Shown: positions 1-7,462 of the stretch, piece after piece | How positions within the stretch are numbered: the first letter of the stretch is position 1 | Layout: every line of letters starts with the position of its first letter | Virus record (IMG/VR): IMGVR_UViG_3300009162_000018 | Coordinates: 1-27,207 of that record | Length of the DNA: 27,207 nt | Origin: a virus | Reading direction: 5' to 3' (one strand) | Made by a program: the position numbers and the translations under genes | The notes under the pieces: model-generated | What the model was told of the DNA's origin: nothing | Database searches by the model: none | Seen by the model: the letters and a program-made list of their open reading frames with translations, nothing else

Positions 1-63
1 GAACTCGGCATTGTCCGCGATGGCGTCGTTCTTGAACGCTGTGACAAGAGTGCGTGGACTCAT
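1..63 (-). CDS. N-terminus of a gene running off the left edge (probable tail gene)
   Basis: Only the first 20 or so codons are visible: an ATG at 63..61 opens a frame that reads MSPRTLVTAFKNAIADNAEF and continues past the window edge without a stop. The ATG overlaps the TGA of the 66-aa gene upstream (ATGA at 60..63), the same coupled arrangement used by most neighbours. It lies after the tape measure and a distal tail gene, so a baseplate or tail-tip protein is the natural expectation. The fragment is too short to assign a family. Confidence 0.55.
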   Translation of the reverse strand, partial: MSPRTLVTAFKNDAIADNAEF

Positions 64-260
64 GGCAACAACACCTGCTTCACCACACCAGACTCTTCGT
101 TAACGAGACAAACAGTTGCGGTACTTTGTTCTCTCCTTGCAGCAGCCAAGACAAGCTGTCCTTCTCGATAGGCAGCGTCCTCTGAATCAGCCATAAAGTG
201 GCCAATCCAGTCTGGCGCTTTCTCAGGTCCGGAAAGACAGCATATGAGCTTGAACTTCAT
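60..260 (-). CDS. small hypothetical protein in tail module (66 aa)
   Basis: A 66-residue frame starts with ATG at 260..258, overlapping the stop of the 209-aa tail gene by 4 nt, and its own stop overlaps the next start by 4 nt. This double coupling is the main evidence that it is real. The product is a mixed alpha/beta-looking small protein with no signal peptide, membrane segment or metal motif. Its position downstream of the tape measure suggests a role in tail-tip assembly or expression coupling, but I do not recognise a family. Confidence 0.6.
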   Translation of the reverse strand: MKFKLICCLSGPEKAPDWIGHFMADSEDAAYREGQLVLAAARREQSTATVCLVNEESGVVKQVLLP

Positions 261-886
261 TGTGGCTGCTCTCTCCAGTTCAGCGTCAACCCGGCAAGCA
301 TGATCCCGGCTGGGACGTCGATCTGTGGGAAGCCACTGTCGAGTGTGAGCACAGCCTTGAAGTTGATGCTCGGAGCCAAGGTCACCGCCGCATTATCCGC
401 CGGAGATTTTCCAGCGAAGATCGGTGGATTGATCGGGACGACAGTCTGACCTGAGCCGTTGGAGTTACAGTCCGCCGTCACATCAAAGACCACCGCGCAA
501 CCCGTGACCTGTATGAGATCTCCCCGCCGAAGGTAGGGGGTCTTGTTGTTCCCACAACCGTCGATGTTGAGGTTCGATCCCGTCTGGCCAGCACCGTTGA
601 CCAACGGTGTTCCACCCCCGATGCCGAGGGTGGTCAGCAGTGCGAGATGCTGCACATCCCACACAAGACCACCGCGAAGTCCCTCGTTAATCGCCTCCAG
701 CAACGCGCGCACGCTGTTCAAGCTGATCCGCATGTTGGGGTAGACCTCTTGCCACACCCGACCCATGTTCTGGACCGCGCGGAACTGCCCCTTGCCAGAG
801 AAGCTCCACGCCGAGAGGGACGAAGGGAAGACCGGCATCGTGATCAGCCGTGGCTTGGCATCAGCAGCGCGCGGAAAGGTGGGCAT
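257..886 (-). CDS. distal tail / minor tail structural protein (209 aa)
   Basis: The ATG at 886..884 follows the tape measure stop (887..889) directly. The sequence has the features of a phage minor tail protein family found after tape measures: an N-terminal part with FPSSLSAWSFSGKGQFRAVQ, a central stretch NGAGQTGSNLNIDG, then LRRGDLIQV, a VFDVTADCNSNGSG strand and a PPIFAGKSPADNAAVTL segment. Related proteins share the pattern 'novel sugar-like loop, (L/Y)LRxGD, VTADVxSDxxG, SPADNAxV'. The fold is expected to be beta-rich, acting at the tail tip or baseplate hub. I cannot tell whether it is a Dit analogue or another tip protein. No truncation is seen. Confidence 0.7.
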   Translation of the reverse strand: MPTFPRAADAKPRLITMPVFPSSLSAWSFSGKGQFRAVQNMGRVWQEVYPNMRISLNSVRALLEAINEGLRGGLVWDVQHLALLTTLGIGGGTPLVNGAGQTGSNLNIDGCGNNKTPYLRRGDLIQVTGCAVVFDVTADCNSNGSGQTVVPINPPIFAGKSPADNAAVTLAPSINFKAVLTLDSGFPQIDVPAGIMLAGLTLNWREQPQ

Positions 887-3484
887 CTAGCCTCCCAAGC
901 GATTGCGAAGGATGCGAGACTTCTGGAACGCTCTCAGCATGGCGTTGCTCACCAAGCCTTCGTTCTGCTCGAAGAAATCTGTCACGCCCTTGGAGTCGAT
1001 TGCGGCCACGGTGACGTTGACCTGCACGGAGTCCCCACCAGCCATGCCACCACCCATCACCCCAGAGGCTCGGATCGGCGCGACGGTCAGTCCAGTGTGG
1101 CCACCTTGTACCAACTCCGGTCCGGTCTCCCCCACAAGACCGATCTCACCCGGAGAGAGGAAGCCGCCGCTCGCGAAGCCACCACCGAAGCTCATGAAAC
1201 CGTTCGACTTCATGATCGCTTTCATGATCTCCAGCTTGATGATCAGCTTCGTCAGTTCCAGCAAGGCTGACTGTACAAAGTCCCCGAAGCTCTGCTTCCC
1301 AGTGAAGGCAAACTCCACCAGCTGGTCGATCGCGTCCCCAAGAATATCCGCCATGGCCTGTTTGAGCTGCTCTGCCATCTTGGCCTGAGTATCCATCGCA
1401 GCCGTGGCATCAGCCAGTGCGTTTTCAGTCTGGAGGAGCGCCGCTCGCAAGCCTTTCTGATTGAGTCCCAGAGCCTCAGTCTCGATGCGAAGCTGATCAG
1501 CCTCTGGCAAGGTGGCCAAATACGCATTGCGAGTGAGGAGTACAGCCTCCGCATACCGTTCTTGACTTGGCGCAGCTGAGGTCTTCATCAACCTATCAAG
1601 CTCCGCAATCGTCTCGTTGTAGACCTGTGCCGGGGTCTTTGCATTCTCAAGGGCAGCCGAGGCGAGCGCGAACGAGCTAACAAATGCGGTGGTCGCAAGC
1701 TTACGTTGCTCCATCGCCGCCGCCTCACTTATCCTTCCTGCCTTGAGCAAGGCATCGACATCGCGCAACCGCTGCGAATACTGCACCAGCGGTGCCTCTT
1801 TCGTGATCGTATTGAACAAGGCCTGTTGCCGCGCTGCATCCTCTACCTGTTTATTGAGCGCGGCCCACCGATCGACAAGATCACGAACCGTTCTTCCCTG
1901 CGCGTCGACAACGGTGTTGAGGGTAGCTCCGTTCGCGATCAAATCGTTCACCGCTTGCCCGTACGCATCGGCACGTGCTTTGATCGCATCATACTCGCTG
2001 CCAAGGACTCTGGTGTTCGTCGGGATCACGCGCAACGACTGATTGAGCGCATCCATCGCTTTCTTCAGATTCTCGTGCGAGATGGTCATACCAGTGTTCG
2101 CGTTGCTCACCGCCTTCGACGCGTCCACCACTCCCTGCAAGATCTTGGCCTCGTCTTGATGTCGTTGGATTGCCGCCTCAGTCTCTTCGATCTCCTCTCC
2201 GATAGAGTCGATCAACTTCTGATGGGCACTGAATGCTTGAGCATAGGCTGGGCCCGAGAGTCCTCTGGTATGCTCCTGCTGCGCCTGCTCAGCTTCCTTG
2301 AGGCGCCGCTTCTCGTTCGCCAGTTCTTCGTTCAACGATGTGATCTTGGTCGTGACCCGCTGAAGCGTTCCCTCCGCCTGCTTGGGAGTAAGGCTCGCCA
2401 ACGCGGCGTTCGCCTGTCCCATCGCAACAGCCATCGCAGCGGTGGTCTTCTCCACCTCGATCCGCATCTGCACCCACAGGGCCGCGATCACACCAAGACC
2501 GATCGCCAGTATCCCACCTGCAGTCATGAGAGTGGCAGCAGTCTTCAACTCCGCTCCGAACAAGAGCATGGCCACTCGTCCCACAACAAGGGCTTTGGCC
2601 AAGGCACTCATCACCAGCAACAGTGGACCAACAGCAGCGGCCATCGCTGCGATGATCACGATCGTTGTTTTCATCGCAGGGGTGAGGGTATCAAACCAGT
2701 GGGCCAACGTCTTCAGTCCGTCCGCGAATTTGGAGACGAAGGGTGCGATGATGGCTCCGACCGATTCCAAGGAGTCCTTCACCGCGTTCCAGGCCGAGAT
2801 CAAACGACCATGTGGAGTATTCGCCATGGCCGCTGCCACATCCTTGACCTTCCCCTCGACCTTGTCCAGGATGAGGCGCTGCGCTTCCAGAACACGCCCT
2901 GTATCTGTGAGTGCCTTGACTTGATCCTTTTCTTGATCCGTGAAGATGATGCCAGCACGCCGGAGTCGGGCCATCCCCTCCTCAGGACTCTCCATCGCGA
3001 TGCCAAGAGAACGCACAGCATCGGCGAGATCTCCACGGAACAATGGAGTCGATGCAAGATCAGCGGCGACCTTGATGGTCCGATCGAATACGTCGTTCCC
3101 TTGACCCACCACGTTCCGTACGTTCGTGAAGGTCAAGAGGACCTGAGCGGCTGAGTCAACGACATCGTCTGCGAAGAGGGTCGTGTTCTGGAGAGAGGCT
3201 GCCAAGGCCTGAATGTGCTCGCTGGTCACCCCAGCGGCTCCACCAGTAGCGCGGAGGGTAGCTTCAAGACCGACCAGCGCGTCTTCTTGGGTGGAGAACT
3301 CATGTACCGCGAGACCACCGAGGGCGACCAAGGGAAGGGTGACGAAGGTCGTCATCTTCTTCCCAAGGTCATGCATCCGCTTGCCCGCCTTCTCGGTCTC
3401 CGACTCCGCGAGATCGAAGGCAGCCTTCAGGTCCTCGATGTCGCCTTCGATCTTGACTACAGCGCGGGCGAGAACAGTGCTCAC
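887..3484 (-). CDS. tail length tape measure protein (865 aa)
   Basis: The protein starts with GTG at 3484 (GTGA overlap with the chaperone T frame). It has the standard tape measure layout: an N-terminal helical segment (VKIEGDIEDLKAAF, residues 11-24), long amphipathic helices, a hydrophobic region with two probable membrane-crossing segments at about 272-310 and 318-340, further long coiled-coil stretches rich in A/E/K/Q (about 345-720), and a Gly-rich C-terminus with FASGGFLSPGEIGLVGETGPE, typical of siphophage tape measures. It sets tail length and helps genome entry. Its length is close to the lambda gpH size class, so a tail of roughly 130 nm is expected if the usual residue-to-length ratio holds. 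No lysozyme or peptidase motif was noticed. Confidence 0.95.
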   Translation of the reverse strand: MSTVLARAVVKIEGDIEDLKAAFDLAESETEKAGKRMHDLGKKMTTFVTLPLVALGGLAVHEFSTQEDALVGLEATLRATGGAAGVTSEHIQALAASLQNTTLFADDVVDSAAQVLLTFTNVRNVVGQGNDVFDRTIKVAADLASTPLFRGDLADAVRSLGIAMESPEEGMARLRRAGIIFTDQEKDQVKALTDTGRVLEAQRLILDKVEGKVKDVAAAMANTPHGRLISAWNAVKDSLESVGAIIAPFVSKFADGLKTLAHWFDTLTPAMKTTIVIIAAMAAAVGPLLLVMSALAKALVVGRVAMLLFGAELKTAATLMTAGGILAIGLGVIAALWVQMRIEVEKTTAAMAVAMGQANAALASLTPKQAEGTLQRVTTKITSLNEELANEKRRLKEAEQAQQEHTRGLSGPAYAQAFSAHQKLIDSIGEEIEETEAAIQRHQDEAKILQGVVDASKAVSNANTGMTISHENLKKAMDALNQSLRVIPTNTRVLGSEYDAIKARADAYGQAVNDLIANGATLNTVVDAQGRTVRDLVDRWAALNKQVEDAARQQALFNTITKEAPLVQYSQRLRDVDALLKAGRISEAAAMEQRKLATTAFVSSFALASAALENAKTPAQVYNETIAELDRLMKTSAAPSQERYAEAVLLTRNAYLATLPEADQLRIETEALGLNQKGLRAALLQTENALADATAAMDTQAKMAEQLKQAMADILGDAIDQLVEFAFTGKQSFGDFVQSALLELTKLIIKLEIMKAIMKSNGFMSFGGGFASGGFLSPGEIGLVGETGPELVQGGHTGLTVAPIRASGVMGGGMAGGDSVQVNVTVAAIDSKGVTDFFEQNEGLVSNAMLRAFQKSRILRNRLGG

Positions 3485-3816
3485 GGGATCTCCTTCACGA
3501 TCTCAACAGGTTGGTCCTTGGCCTTGTCTACTGCTGCATTGATCTGCCGGGCCCAGACATTCAGCATACGGGCGCTCTCCTCCACCGAGGCGTAGTCTTC
3601 TTCTGTCCGCTCTTGCCTCAGGAAGTCTTCCGCGTGGAAGAACGCAGTGCCAGGCTTACGGTGGACGTTGTAGACAGCGGCGGTGATGAGGGCTGAACGC
3701 TTCGCGGAGAAACGTTGAAACTCCCGATGCCTCAAGACTACCGCTTCGATCTCGCGAAGGGTGAGATCCCAGAACAACGAATCTGGTATCCCGATCGCCA
3801 TCGCGAGTGCCCACAA
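3481..3816 (-). CDS. tail assembly chaperone, T-type extension (frameshift product of G)
   Basis: This 111-aa frame lies between the chaperone G frame and the tape measure, where lambda-like phages carry gpT. It is in the -1 frame relative to G, and that frame is open without a stop from about 4062 to 3481, so a -1 slip anywhere in the last part of G gives a G-T fusion running to 3481. Read through, the junction region includes an acidic GGDDDASD linker and then WALAMAIGIPDSLFWDLTLRE, the helical 'FWxLTxxE' type segment of tail chaperone extensions. Alternatively it could start on its own at a TTG (3816..3814), which has GAGGAGG eight bases upstream. Both routes are possible; the G-T fusion is the family norm. 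Confidence 0.75.
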   Translation of the reverse strand: MWALAMAIGIPDSLFWDLTLREIEAVVLRHREFQRFSAKRSALITAAVYNVHRKPGTAFFHAEDFLRQERTEEDYASVEESARMLNVWARQINAAVDKAKDQPVEIVKEIP

Positions 3817-3848
3817 CCGCAGGTCCTCCTCGCCGGGAGGGACCTGTA

Positions 3849-4223
3849 CTACGAGCCGGCGGCCTCGCTTGGTGTCGCTGGCGTCGTCGTCTCCGCCGGC
3901 TTCGGAGGGTGGGTCGCCACCTTGGCCTGTCCCCCGAAGGCCTGCACCACCGCGTTCAGTATGTCCTTCAGATTCTCCAGATCCACAAGATCTTCGATCT
4001 GGTCCACGGTAATGGTCGGATCGTCTTCCAGAAGCCCGTAGTAGAGCATCTTCGCGAGCTTCTCATCCGAAAGTCCCTCACTCATTGCCTGATCGCCAAA
4101 CTCCTCACGGATCTTCCGTCTCGTCCGCAACGAGTAGCGCAGATAGCGCGTCCGATCGAGCGCCACCGGCACACCACGCGTCGGGCGTGGTGTGCTCGGT
4201 GGGATCATCTTGTCAGTACTCAT
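3849..4223 (-). CDS. tail assembly chaperone, G-type (124 aa)
   Basis: This small protein lies between the tail tube and tape measure genes, where tail assembly chaperones are found. I start it at ATG 4223, since the preceding GTGGGGGGTGGCC stretch looks like the ribosome-binding region; a GTG at 4238 is the alternative. Residues 20-40 (VALDRTRYLRYSLRTRRKI) and the following acidic helices (SDEKLAKMLYYGLL, TVDQIEDLVDLENL) are typical of phage TAC proteins. The C-terminus is low complexity (P/A/T/E), the usual linker where frameshifting occurs. It is expected to coat the tape measure before tube assembly and is not part of the mature virion. Confidence 0.8.
   Translation of the reverse strand: MSTDKMIPPSTPRPTRGVPVALDRTRYLRYSLRTRRKIREEFGDQAMSEGLSDEKLAKMLYYGLLEDDPTITVDQIEDLVDLENLKDILNAVVQAFGGQAKVATHPPKPAETTTPATPSEAAGS
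3930..3936 (-). other. candidate -1 ribosomal slip site (CGGGGGA)
   Basis: In the G frame the codons TTC GGG GGA CAG contain a run of five G's followed by A. Slipping back one base leaves the A-site tRNA paired with GGG and gives weaker pairing in the P site, so this is an imperfect member of the XXXYYYZ class. It lies about 27 codons before the G stop, inside the region where the -1 frame is open. I saw no perfect heptamer elsewhere in the overlap. This is a candidate only. Confidence 0.35.
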
Positions 4224-4245
4224 GTGGCCACCCCCCACTGTAAGA

Positions 4246-4683
4246 CTAGTGCAGTACGGTCACCGGGCCGGTGACGCGAACCGTGCAGGTCAGCTCCGCC
4301 GCGACATCACCGACCAGATCCAGCGATCCGGTCCACGGCTTCTGCACGTACCCATCGAACGACCAGCTCGCCACCCCTTGAGGAGACGGGCTTGCCGTCG
4401 CAGCGCCAGGGAGCGTGATCACCCATGCGACCACTTCTGAGCCCTGTGCCGCTGCGTAGTTGTTGTCCACGATGAGCTGACCCGCATCGTCCGGATCATA
4501 GCGCACCGTGATCTCTACCGTGCCTGAATCCCGAAGTCCAGCGATGAACTCACGGGCAGTGCTGTCCGTATCGGTCGTCTCCGCTTCTCCCTTGACGCGA
4601 TCCGGGATGCTGACCGAGACCAATCGACCGATCCTGGTACCGCTGACCGTGACGGTAGTCCCGTGCGCAATGAACTTTGACAC
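4246..4683 (-). CDS. major tail tube protein (145 aa)
   Basis: The ATG is at 4683. The protein begins with HGTTVTVSGTRIGRLVSVSIP, a beta-strand pattern seen in lambda gpV-like tube proteins, followed by TTDTDSTAREFIAGLRDSGTVEITVRYDPDD, the loop-strand region typical of tube monomers (a substrate region for hexamer contacts), and closes with WSFDGYVQKP and DLVGDVAAELTCTVRVTG, matching the usual last strands. The size (145 aa) fits a single tube domain with no added Ig-like domain. It sits between the tail terminator and the tail chaperones, the canonical order. It forms the hexameric rings of a non-contractile tail; no sheath gene is present, which supports a siphovirus form. Confidence 0.88.
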   Translation of the reverse strand: MSKFIAHGTTVTVSGTRIGRLVSVSIPDRVKGEAETTDTDSTAREFIAGLRDSGTVEITVRYDPDDAGQLIVDNNYAAAQGSEVVAWVITLPGAATASPSPQGVASWSFDGYVQKPWTGSLDLVGDVAAELTCTVRVTGPVTVLH

Positions 4684-4704
4684 GTGCTCCTCCCCTTGTT
4701 GAGT

Positions 4705-5124
4705 CTACGCGTCCGTCAAGAGACGAAACGCCACTGTGTGCAGCGGCCTGCCTTGCTCGTCAAACCCTGCAAACACCGGTTCGGCAGTCATCGCGCTGAT
4801 CCGTATATAGATCCGGCTTACCAACGCGAACGCCACCTTCCCATGCAGCGCTGTCAGGATCTCTTGCGCCTTGACAAGGCTCGCGTCCCCATCCCATTGC
4901 TTCGCGCGCACCGTCACCAGTACCCCGAGATCCTTCACCGCCACCTCTTGGCCATCACCAGCAATCGACATCTCCGGTGGTGGCCCTCCATCCTCGACCA
5001 TCATCACCATCTGATCCGGCAACGGCGTGTCCATCAACCGTCTCCGGACGAGTCCCCACTGTGTGGAACCTCCCGCGATACCTTGCGTCTGGAGGTAGGT
5101 GTAGACATCCGAGACTGCGCTCAC
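4705..5124 (-). CDS. tail terminator protein (139 aa)
   Basis: It starts with GTG at 5124, overlapping the stop of the gp10-like gene by 4 nt. The N-terminal SDVYTYLQTQG helix, a central strand series (VAVKDLGVLVTVRAKQWDG), and the C-terminal AEPVFAGFDEQGRPLHTVAFRLL are typical of the minor capsid / tail terminator family, in which an 'xxxPxxxGxDExGRxxxxxxFxL' strand pair ends the protein. The protein is expected to cap the tail tube as a hexameric ring and provide the interface with the head-closure ring. The neighbours (gp10-like before, tube after) are in the standard order. Confidence 0.8.
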   Translation of the reverse strand: MSAVSDVYTYLQTQGIAGGSTQWGLVRRRLMDTPLPDQMVMMVEDGGPPPEMSIAGDGQEVAVKDLGVLVTVRAKQWDGDASLVKAQEILTALHGKVAFALVSRIYIRISAMTAEPVFAGFDEQGRPLHTVAFRLLTDA

Positions 5125-5537
5125 TTCTGCGCGACCGCCTTGAGCCCTGCCTCCGCATTGGCCTTCAGCGCTTCCATGGCCGCGCTCCCATCAGGCTGCC
5201 ACCGCTCGATGCCCCGCACCAGATACCGAGGCTCACCAAGCTTGTGGTGATAGTCCATACGCTCGTGCTGTGTCAACGCATATGGAGCCGCTGCACCACC
5301 GAAGCTCAGCTCCACCTCCACCGCGTTGACCTTCTCTACTGCTCCCGTTCCAGCCAACGTCCCAGTGTCTCGCGGGACCCCATGACCAGGCGCGCTCGCC
5401 TTGATGTCGGTCATGATCTCGTTACCGATTTTGAGCAAGCCGCTTCCAGCCCCCTGTTGCAGTACGGTCGAGAATGCCTTGATTCGCGCGGCAGCATCTC
5501 GAAAGCTCTTGGTCGTAGTTCCACTGAGACGCGCCAT
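5121..5537 (-). CDS. HK97 gp10-like neck / tail-completion protein (138 aa)
   Basis: ATG at 5537..5535 overlaps the TAA of the preceding gene (TAATG). The long N-terminal helix (FRDAAARIKAFSTVLQQG), the segment APGHGVPRDTGTLAGTG and the later YALTQHERMDYHHKLGEPRYL match HK97 gp10-like proteins, which typically show 'PVDTGxL..S' and 'YA.xxHE....H..G..KFL' elements. Family members join the neck or help complete the tail between head-closure and terminator. Gene order agrees. The 'VPRDTGTL' loop is complete, so nothing suggests decay. Confidence 0.82.
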   Translation of the reverse strand: MARLSGTTTKSFRDAAARIKAFSTVLQQGAGSGLLKIGNEIMTDIKASAPGHGVPRDTGTLAGTGAVEKVNAVEVELSFGGAAAPYALTQHERMDYHHKLGEPRYLVRGIERWQPDGSAAMEALKANAEAGLKAVAQK

Positions 5538-5863
5538 TACTCCTCCCGAATCTTGAGCCGGACGTGGTCGATCTTCCCCCCTAATGCTTTTCCCACCATC
5601 ACCTCGACCACTATGCCCTTCAACCCATCTAACAAGGTCAAGCGATCCTGTTCACCAGGCATCGGGGATGTGCTCGCCTCGAACCACAACGTCGCCGAGG
5701 TCCTGACCTCACTTCCGTTCCCCAGCTTGACCATCATATCTTCCCGCACCGTCCGCGCCTGCACGTTCACCGCAGTGGCGTAGGTTGGTTTTCCTTGGCC
5801 ATCCACTCCGGTCAACACCTCAAGGCTTACAGTCTCCAACGACCGCCGAATGACGGTGCTCAT
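5537..5863 (-). CDS. head-closure (stopper) protein (108 aa)
   Basis: This 108-aa protein starts at ATG 5863, overlapping the adaptor stop by 4 nt. It is predicted to be a small beta-barrel: ETVSLEVLTGVDGQGKPTYATAVNVQARTV is followed by a strand-loop region (RTSATLWFEAS), then PGEQDRLTLLDGLKGIVVEV. These fit the head-closure family (SPP1 gp16 / HK97-type stopper), with a central 'PGDxxxL.DG..y.v..v' element. The role is to close the portal channel and dock the tail. The assignment rests on size, order and this pattern; another connector name is possible. Confidence 0.7.
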   Translation of the reverse strand: MSTVIRRSLETVSLEVLTGVDGQGKPTYATAVNVQARTVREDMMVKLGNGSEVRTSATLWFEASTSPMPGEQDRLTLLDGLKGIVVEVMVGKALGGKIDHVRLKIREE

Positions 5864-6258
5864 ACGTCTTCAGCGAATCCCTTCCCGACATTCATGATCG
5901 CCGGGATGATGATCGGCTGCGCCTGAGCGACCGGTTTGGGAGCCAAGAAGTGCTGACGCACCTTCCCACTTGAGTCAAAGGACGCCGCGCGCAAGAGATA
6001 GTCCGTCACGTCTGCGTCCGTCTGATAGCTCTCCGAGACATCCCCGATCGTGCTGCTCTTGAGTCCAAGCTCGCGCAGCTTCGTCAGCGCGCAAGCGAGG
6101 TATCGTTCGATGATCTCCATGCGCTCAGCTGAGAGAGCAGCGCTCGTCAACTCCTCTGTCACCCACAGGTTCGCGTCCGCAATGAACGCGTTGATCTGTG
6201 CGGTCGAGAGGGTGGTATCAAGGATCTCCTTGATCGCCGTTGCCGTCGTGCGTGGCAT
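5860..6258 (-). CDS. head-tail adaptor protein (132 aa)
   Basis: The gene starts with ATG at 6258. It is largely helical: TATAIKEILDTTLSTAQINAFIADANLWV, then SAERMEIIERYLACALTKLRELG, then a SSTIGDVSESYQ loop and a C-terminal tail rich in Pro and Ile. Phage head-tail connector (adaptor) proteins share an N-terminal helix bundle with 'YL.ah' style helix 3 and a later '.d..yq' loop. It is the first gene of the connector series and would bind the portal ring. It is separated from the capsid gene by the paralog pair and the lipoprotein, an unusual spacing. Confidence 0.72.
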   Translation of the reverse strand: MPRTTATAIKEILDTTLSTAQINAFIADANLWVTEELTSAALSAERMEIIERYLACALTKLRELGLKSSTIGDVSESYQTDADVTDYLLRAASFDSSGKVRQHFLAPKPVAQAQPIIIPAIMNVGKGFAEDV

Positions 6259-6259
6259 C

Positions 6260-6766
6260 CTACCTCCGCAAGGAAGTGACGATCAACGAGAACGACACGC
6301 TGTCAGCGGTGGCAATGCCACTCGCAAAGTAGAGCGTGTCCCCGTGCTGCTCGAACTTGGCCGCGAAGCTTGGCGTCAACCACGTCCCAGTGGGATGTGG
6401 ATCGGCCAACGTAAAGGAGGATGGATCACCCACGAGCTGAACCATCCGCGCCGTCACCCGCAAGCCGTTCGGCCAGATCACCGCAGCCCCTGCTACGGTA
6501 GAGTCCTCTGGCCATGCTGATGCATGACCACGGAAGAATCCGATGACATCAGCGGTCGTTCCAGCCGCGAACTTGTCCTCTGGTCCCACCTCGAAGGCGA
6601 TGGTCCCTCGCACCGAGTCCAGCCATTCCGTCCATCCAGGATAGGAGTAGTGATAGCTCCATGCCGAGGAGAGGAAGGTGGCGCTGGTGGGCGTTGGCGG
6701 AGTCACTGGATCGCGACCACAGGCCAACACAAGAAGCATCGCTACGAGCATTCTGCTGTACCGCAT
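6260..6766 (-). CDS. putative phage-encoded lipoprotein (168 aa)
   Basis: I start at ATG 6766 because CGAGGG stands seven bases upstream and the N-terminus is then a complete lipoprotein signal: positively charged MRYSR, hydrophobic MLVAMLLVL, and a VLAC lipobox with Cys16, followed by a Pro/Thr linker (PVTPPTPT). The mature part is about 150 residues, beta-rich, with few charges clustered, containing SAWSYHYSYPGW near the N-terminus. Phage lipoproteins in other systems act in superinfection exclusion by masking the receptor, or as lysis outer-membrane spanins; the size and beta-rich body suit exclusion better. It lies between the paralogous small genes and the adaptor, an odd place for a lipoprotein. 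Function is inference. Confidence 0.65.
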   Translation of the reverse strand: MRYSRMLVAMLLVLACGRDPVTPPTPTSATFLSSAWSYHYSYPGWTEWLDSVRGTIAFEVGPEDKFAAGTTADVIGFFRGHASAWPEDSTVAGAAVIWPNGLRVTARMVQLVGDPSSFTLADPHPTGTWLTPSFAAKFEQHGDTLYFASGIATADSVSFSLIVTSLRR

Positions 6767-6777
6767 TGGGGCCCTCG

Positions 6778-7116
6778 CTATCGTGAGCTGTCGTGCCAGT
6801 TCTCTGGCCCTTCGTAGGCTTGAGGCTCTTCGATGCCAAGGAGACGCTTCGCCAAATCGGCGTGCCGTCCCGTCGGATGCAACTTGATGTACAGTTCCGG
6901 CCGCATCGTGATCGGCCACTCCTTGGGGAGCGGCGGCGGAGGAGGCACAACCGGACCCACGACATGATCCTTGGGGTCAGGGGTGTCTCCCACGTAGACG
7001 AGCTTGTACTCAAGCTGTCGGATCTCAAGCGGAGAAGGCTCGAACACCGATCCCGGAGGCACGATGCTTCCGTCCGATCGATGATGTGGAGCCCCGATGT
7101 TGCGGTAGTAGCTCAT
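6778..7116 (-). CDS. hypothetical protein, paralog B of a tandem pair (112 aa)
   Basis: ATG at 7116 overlaps the TGA of the upstream paralog (ATGA). The protein opens with MSYYRNIGAP and carries a conserved C-terminal block IKLHPTGRHADLAKRLLGIEE at residues 72-92. The upstream gene has the same block (SRYPKGRHADLAKQLL) and a similar N-terminal YRN.G.P, so these two genes are diverged duplicates. The middle has a run of six prolines. No metal site, signal or membrane segment is seen. It lies between capsid and connectors, where a small capsid-associated or connector-assisting protein could fit. I do not recognise the family. Confidence 0.7.
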   Translation of the reverse strand: MSYYRNIGAPHHRSDGSIVPPGSVFEPSPLEIRQLEYKLVYVGDTPDPKDHVVGPVVPPPPPLPKEWPITMRPELYIKLHPTGRHADLAKRLLGIEEPQAYEGPENWHDSSR

Positions 7117-7454
7117 GCCGCGACCTCCTCAGTGAGGAGCTGCTTGGCCAAATCTGCGTGACGTCCCTTGGGATACCGGGATAGGTAAAGGCGAGGCGAG
7201 ATCTTGAGCGGCCACTCAGGAGTATTGGGCTGACCGTCAGTCCCTGCATCCCCTTCAGCACCGAGAGGCTTGGGTTCTTGGGTGTCCTCCCGCAGCCAGA
7301 TCAACCGAACACGAAGTTCTGGATCAGACTGGATATGGACATGCTCTCGGGGCGTCACCTCGACGAGGCCCCCATGGGGCACCACCTGAGCCGAAGCCGC
7401 AGGTGCGCGCCGCCATGGAAGGCCATCGTTTCGGTACATCAACTTCTCAGGCAT
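7113..7454 (-). CDS. hypothetical protein, paralog A of a tandem pair (113 aa)
   Basis: I choose ATG 7454 (MPEKLMYRNDG) because it falls just after the capsid gene stop (7463) and because the longer reading back to 7580 lies inside the capsid gene. The product shares with its downstream neighbour the N-terminal YRN.G.P and the C-terminal PRLYLSRYPKGRHADLAKQLL. The central part (EVTPREHVHIQSDPELRVRLIWL) has strands and charged residues. Both copies are intact and coupled by a 4-nt overlap, so both are likely expressed with the capsid gene. The role is unknown. Confidence 0.72.
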   Translation of the reverse strand: MPEKLMYRNDGLPWRRAPAASAQVVPHGGLVEVTPREHVHIQSDPELRVRLIWLREDTQEPKPLGAEGDAGTDGQPNTPEWPLKISPRLYLSRYPKGRHADLAKQLLTEEVAA

Positions 7455-7462
7455 CAGCTGTC

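Noticed and set aside
1706-3154. A 482-aa open frame on the plus strand inside the tape measure gene
   Set aside because: Antisense shadow of GC-rich coding DNA; no family features, while the minus-strand tape measure is clear.
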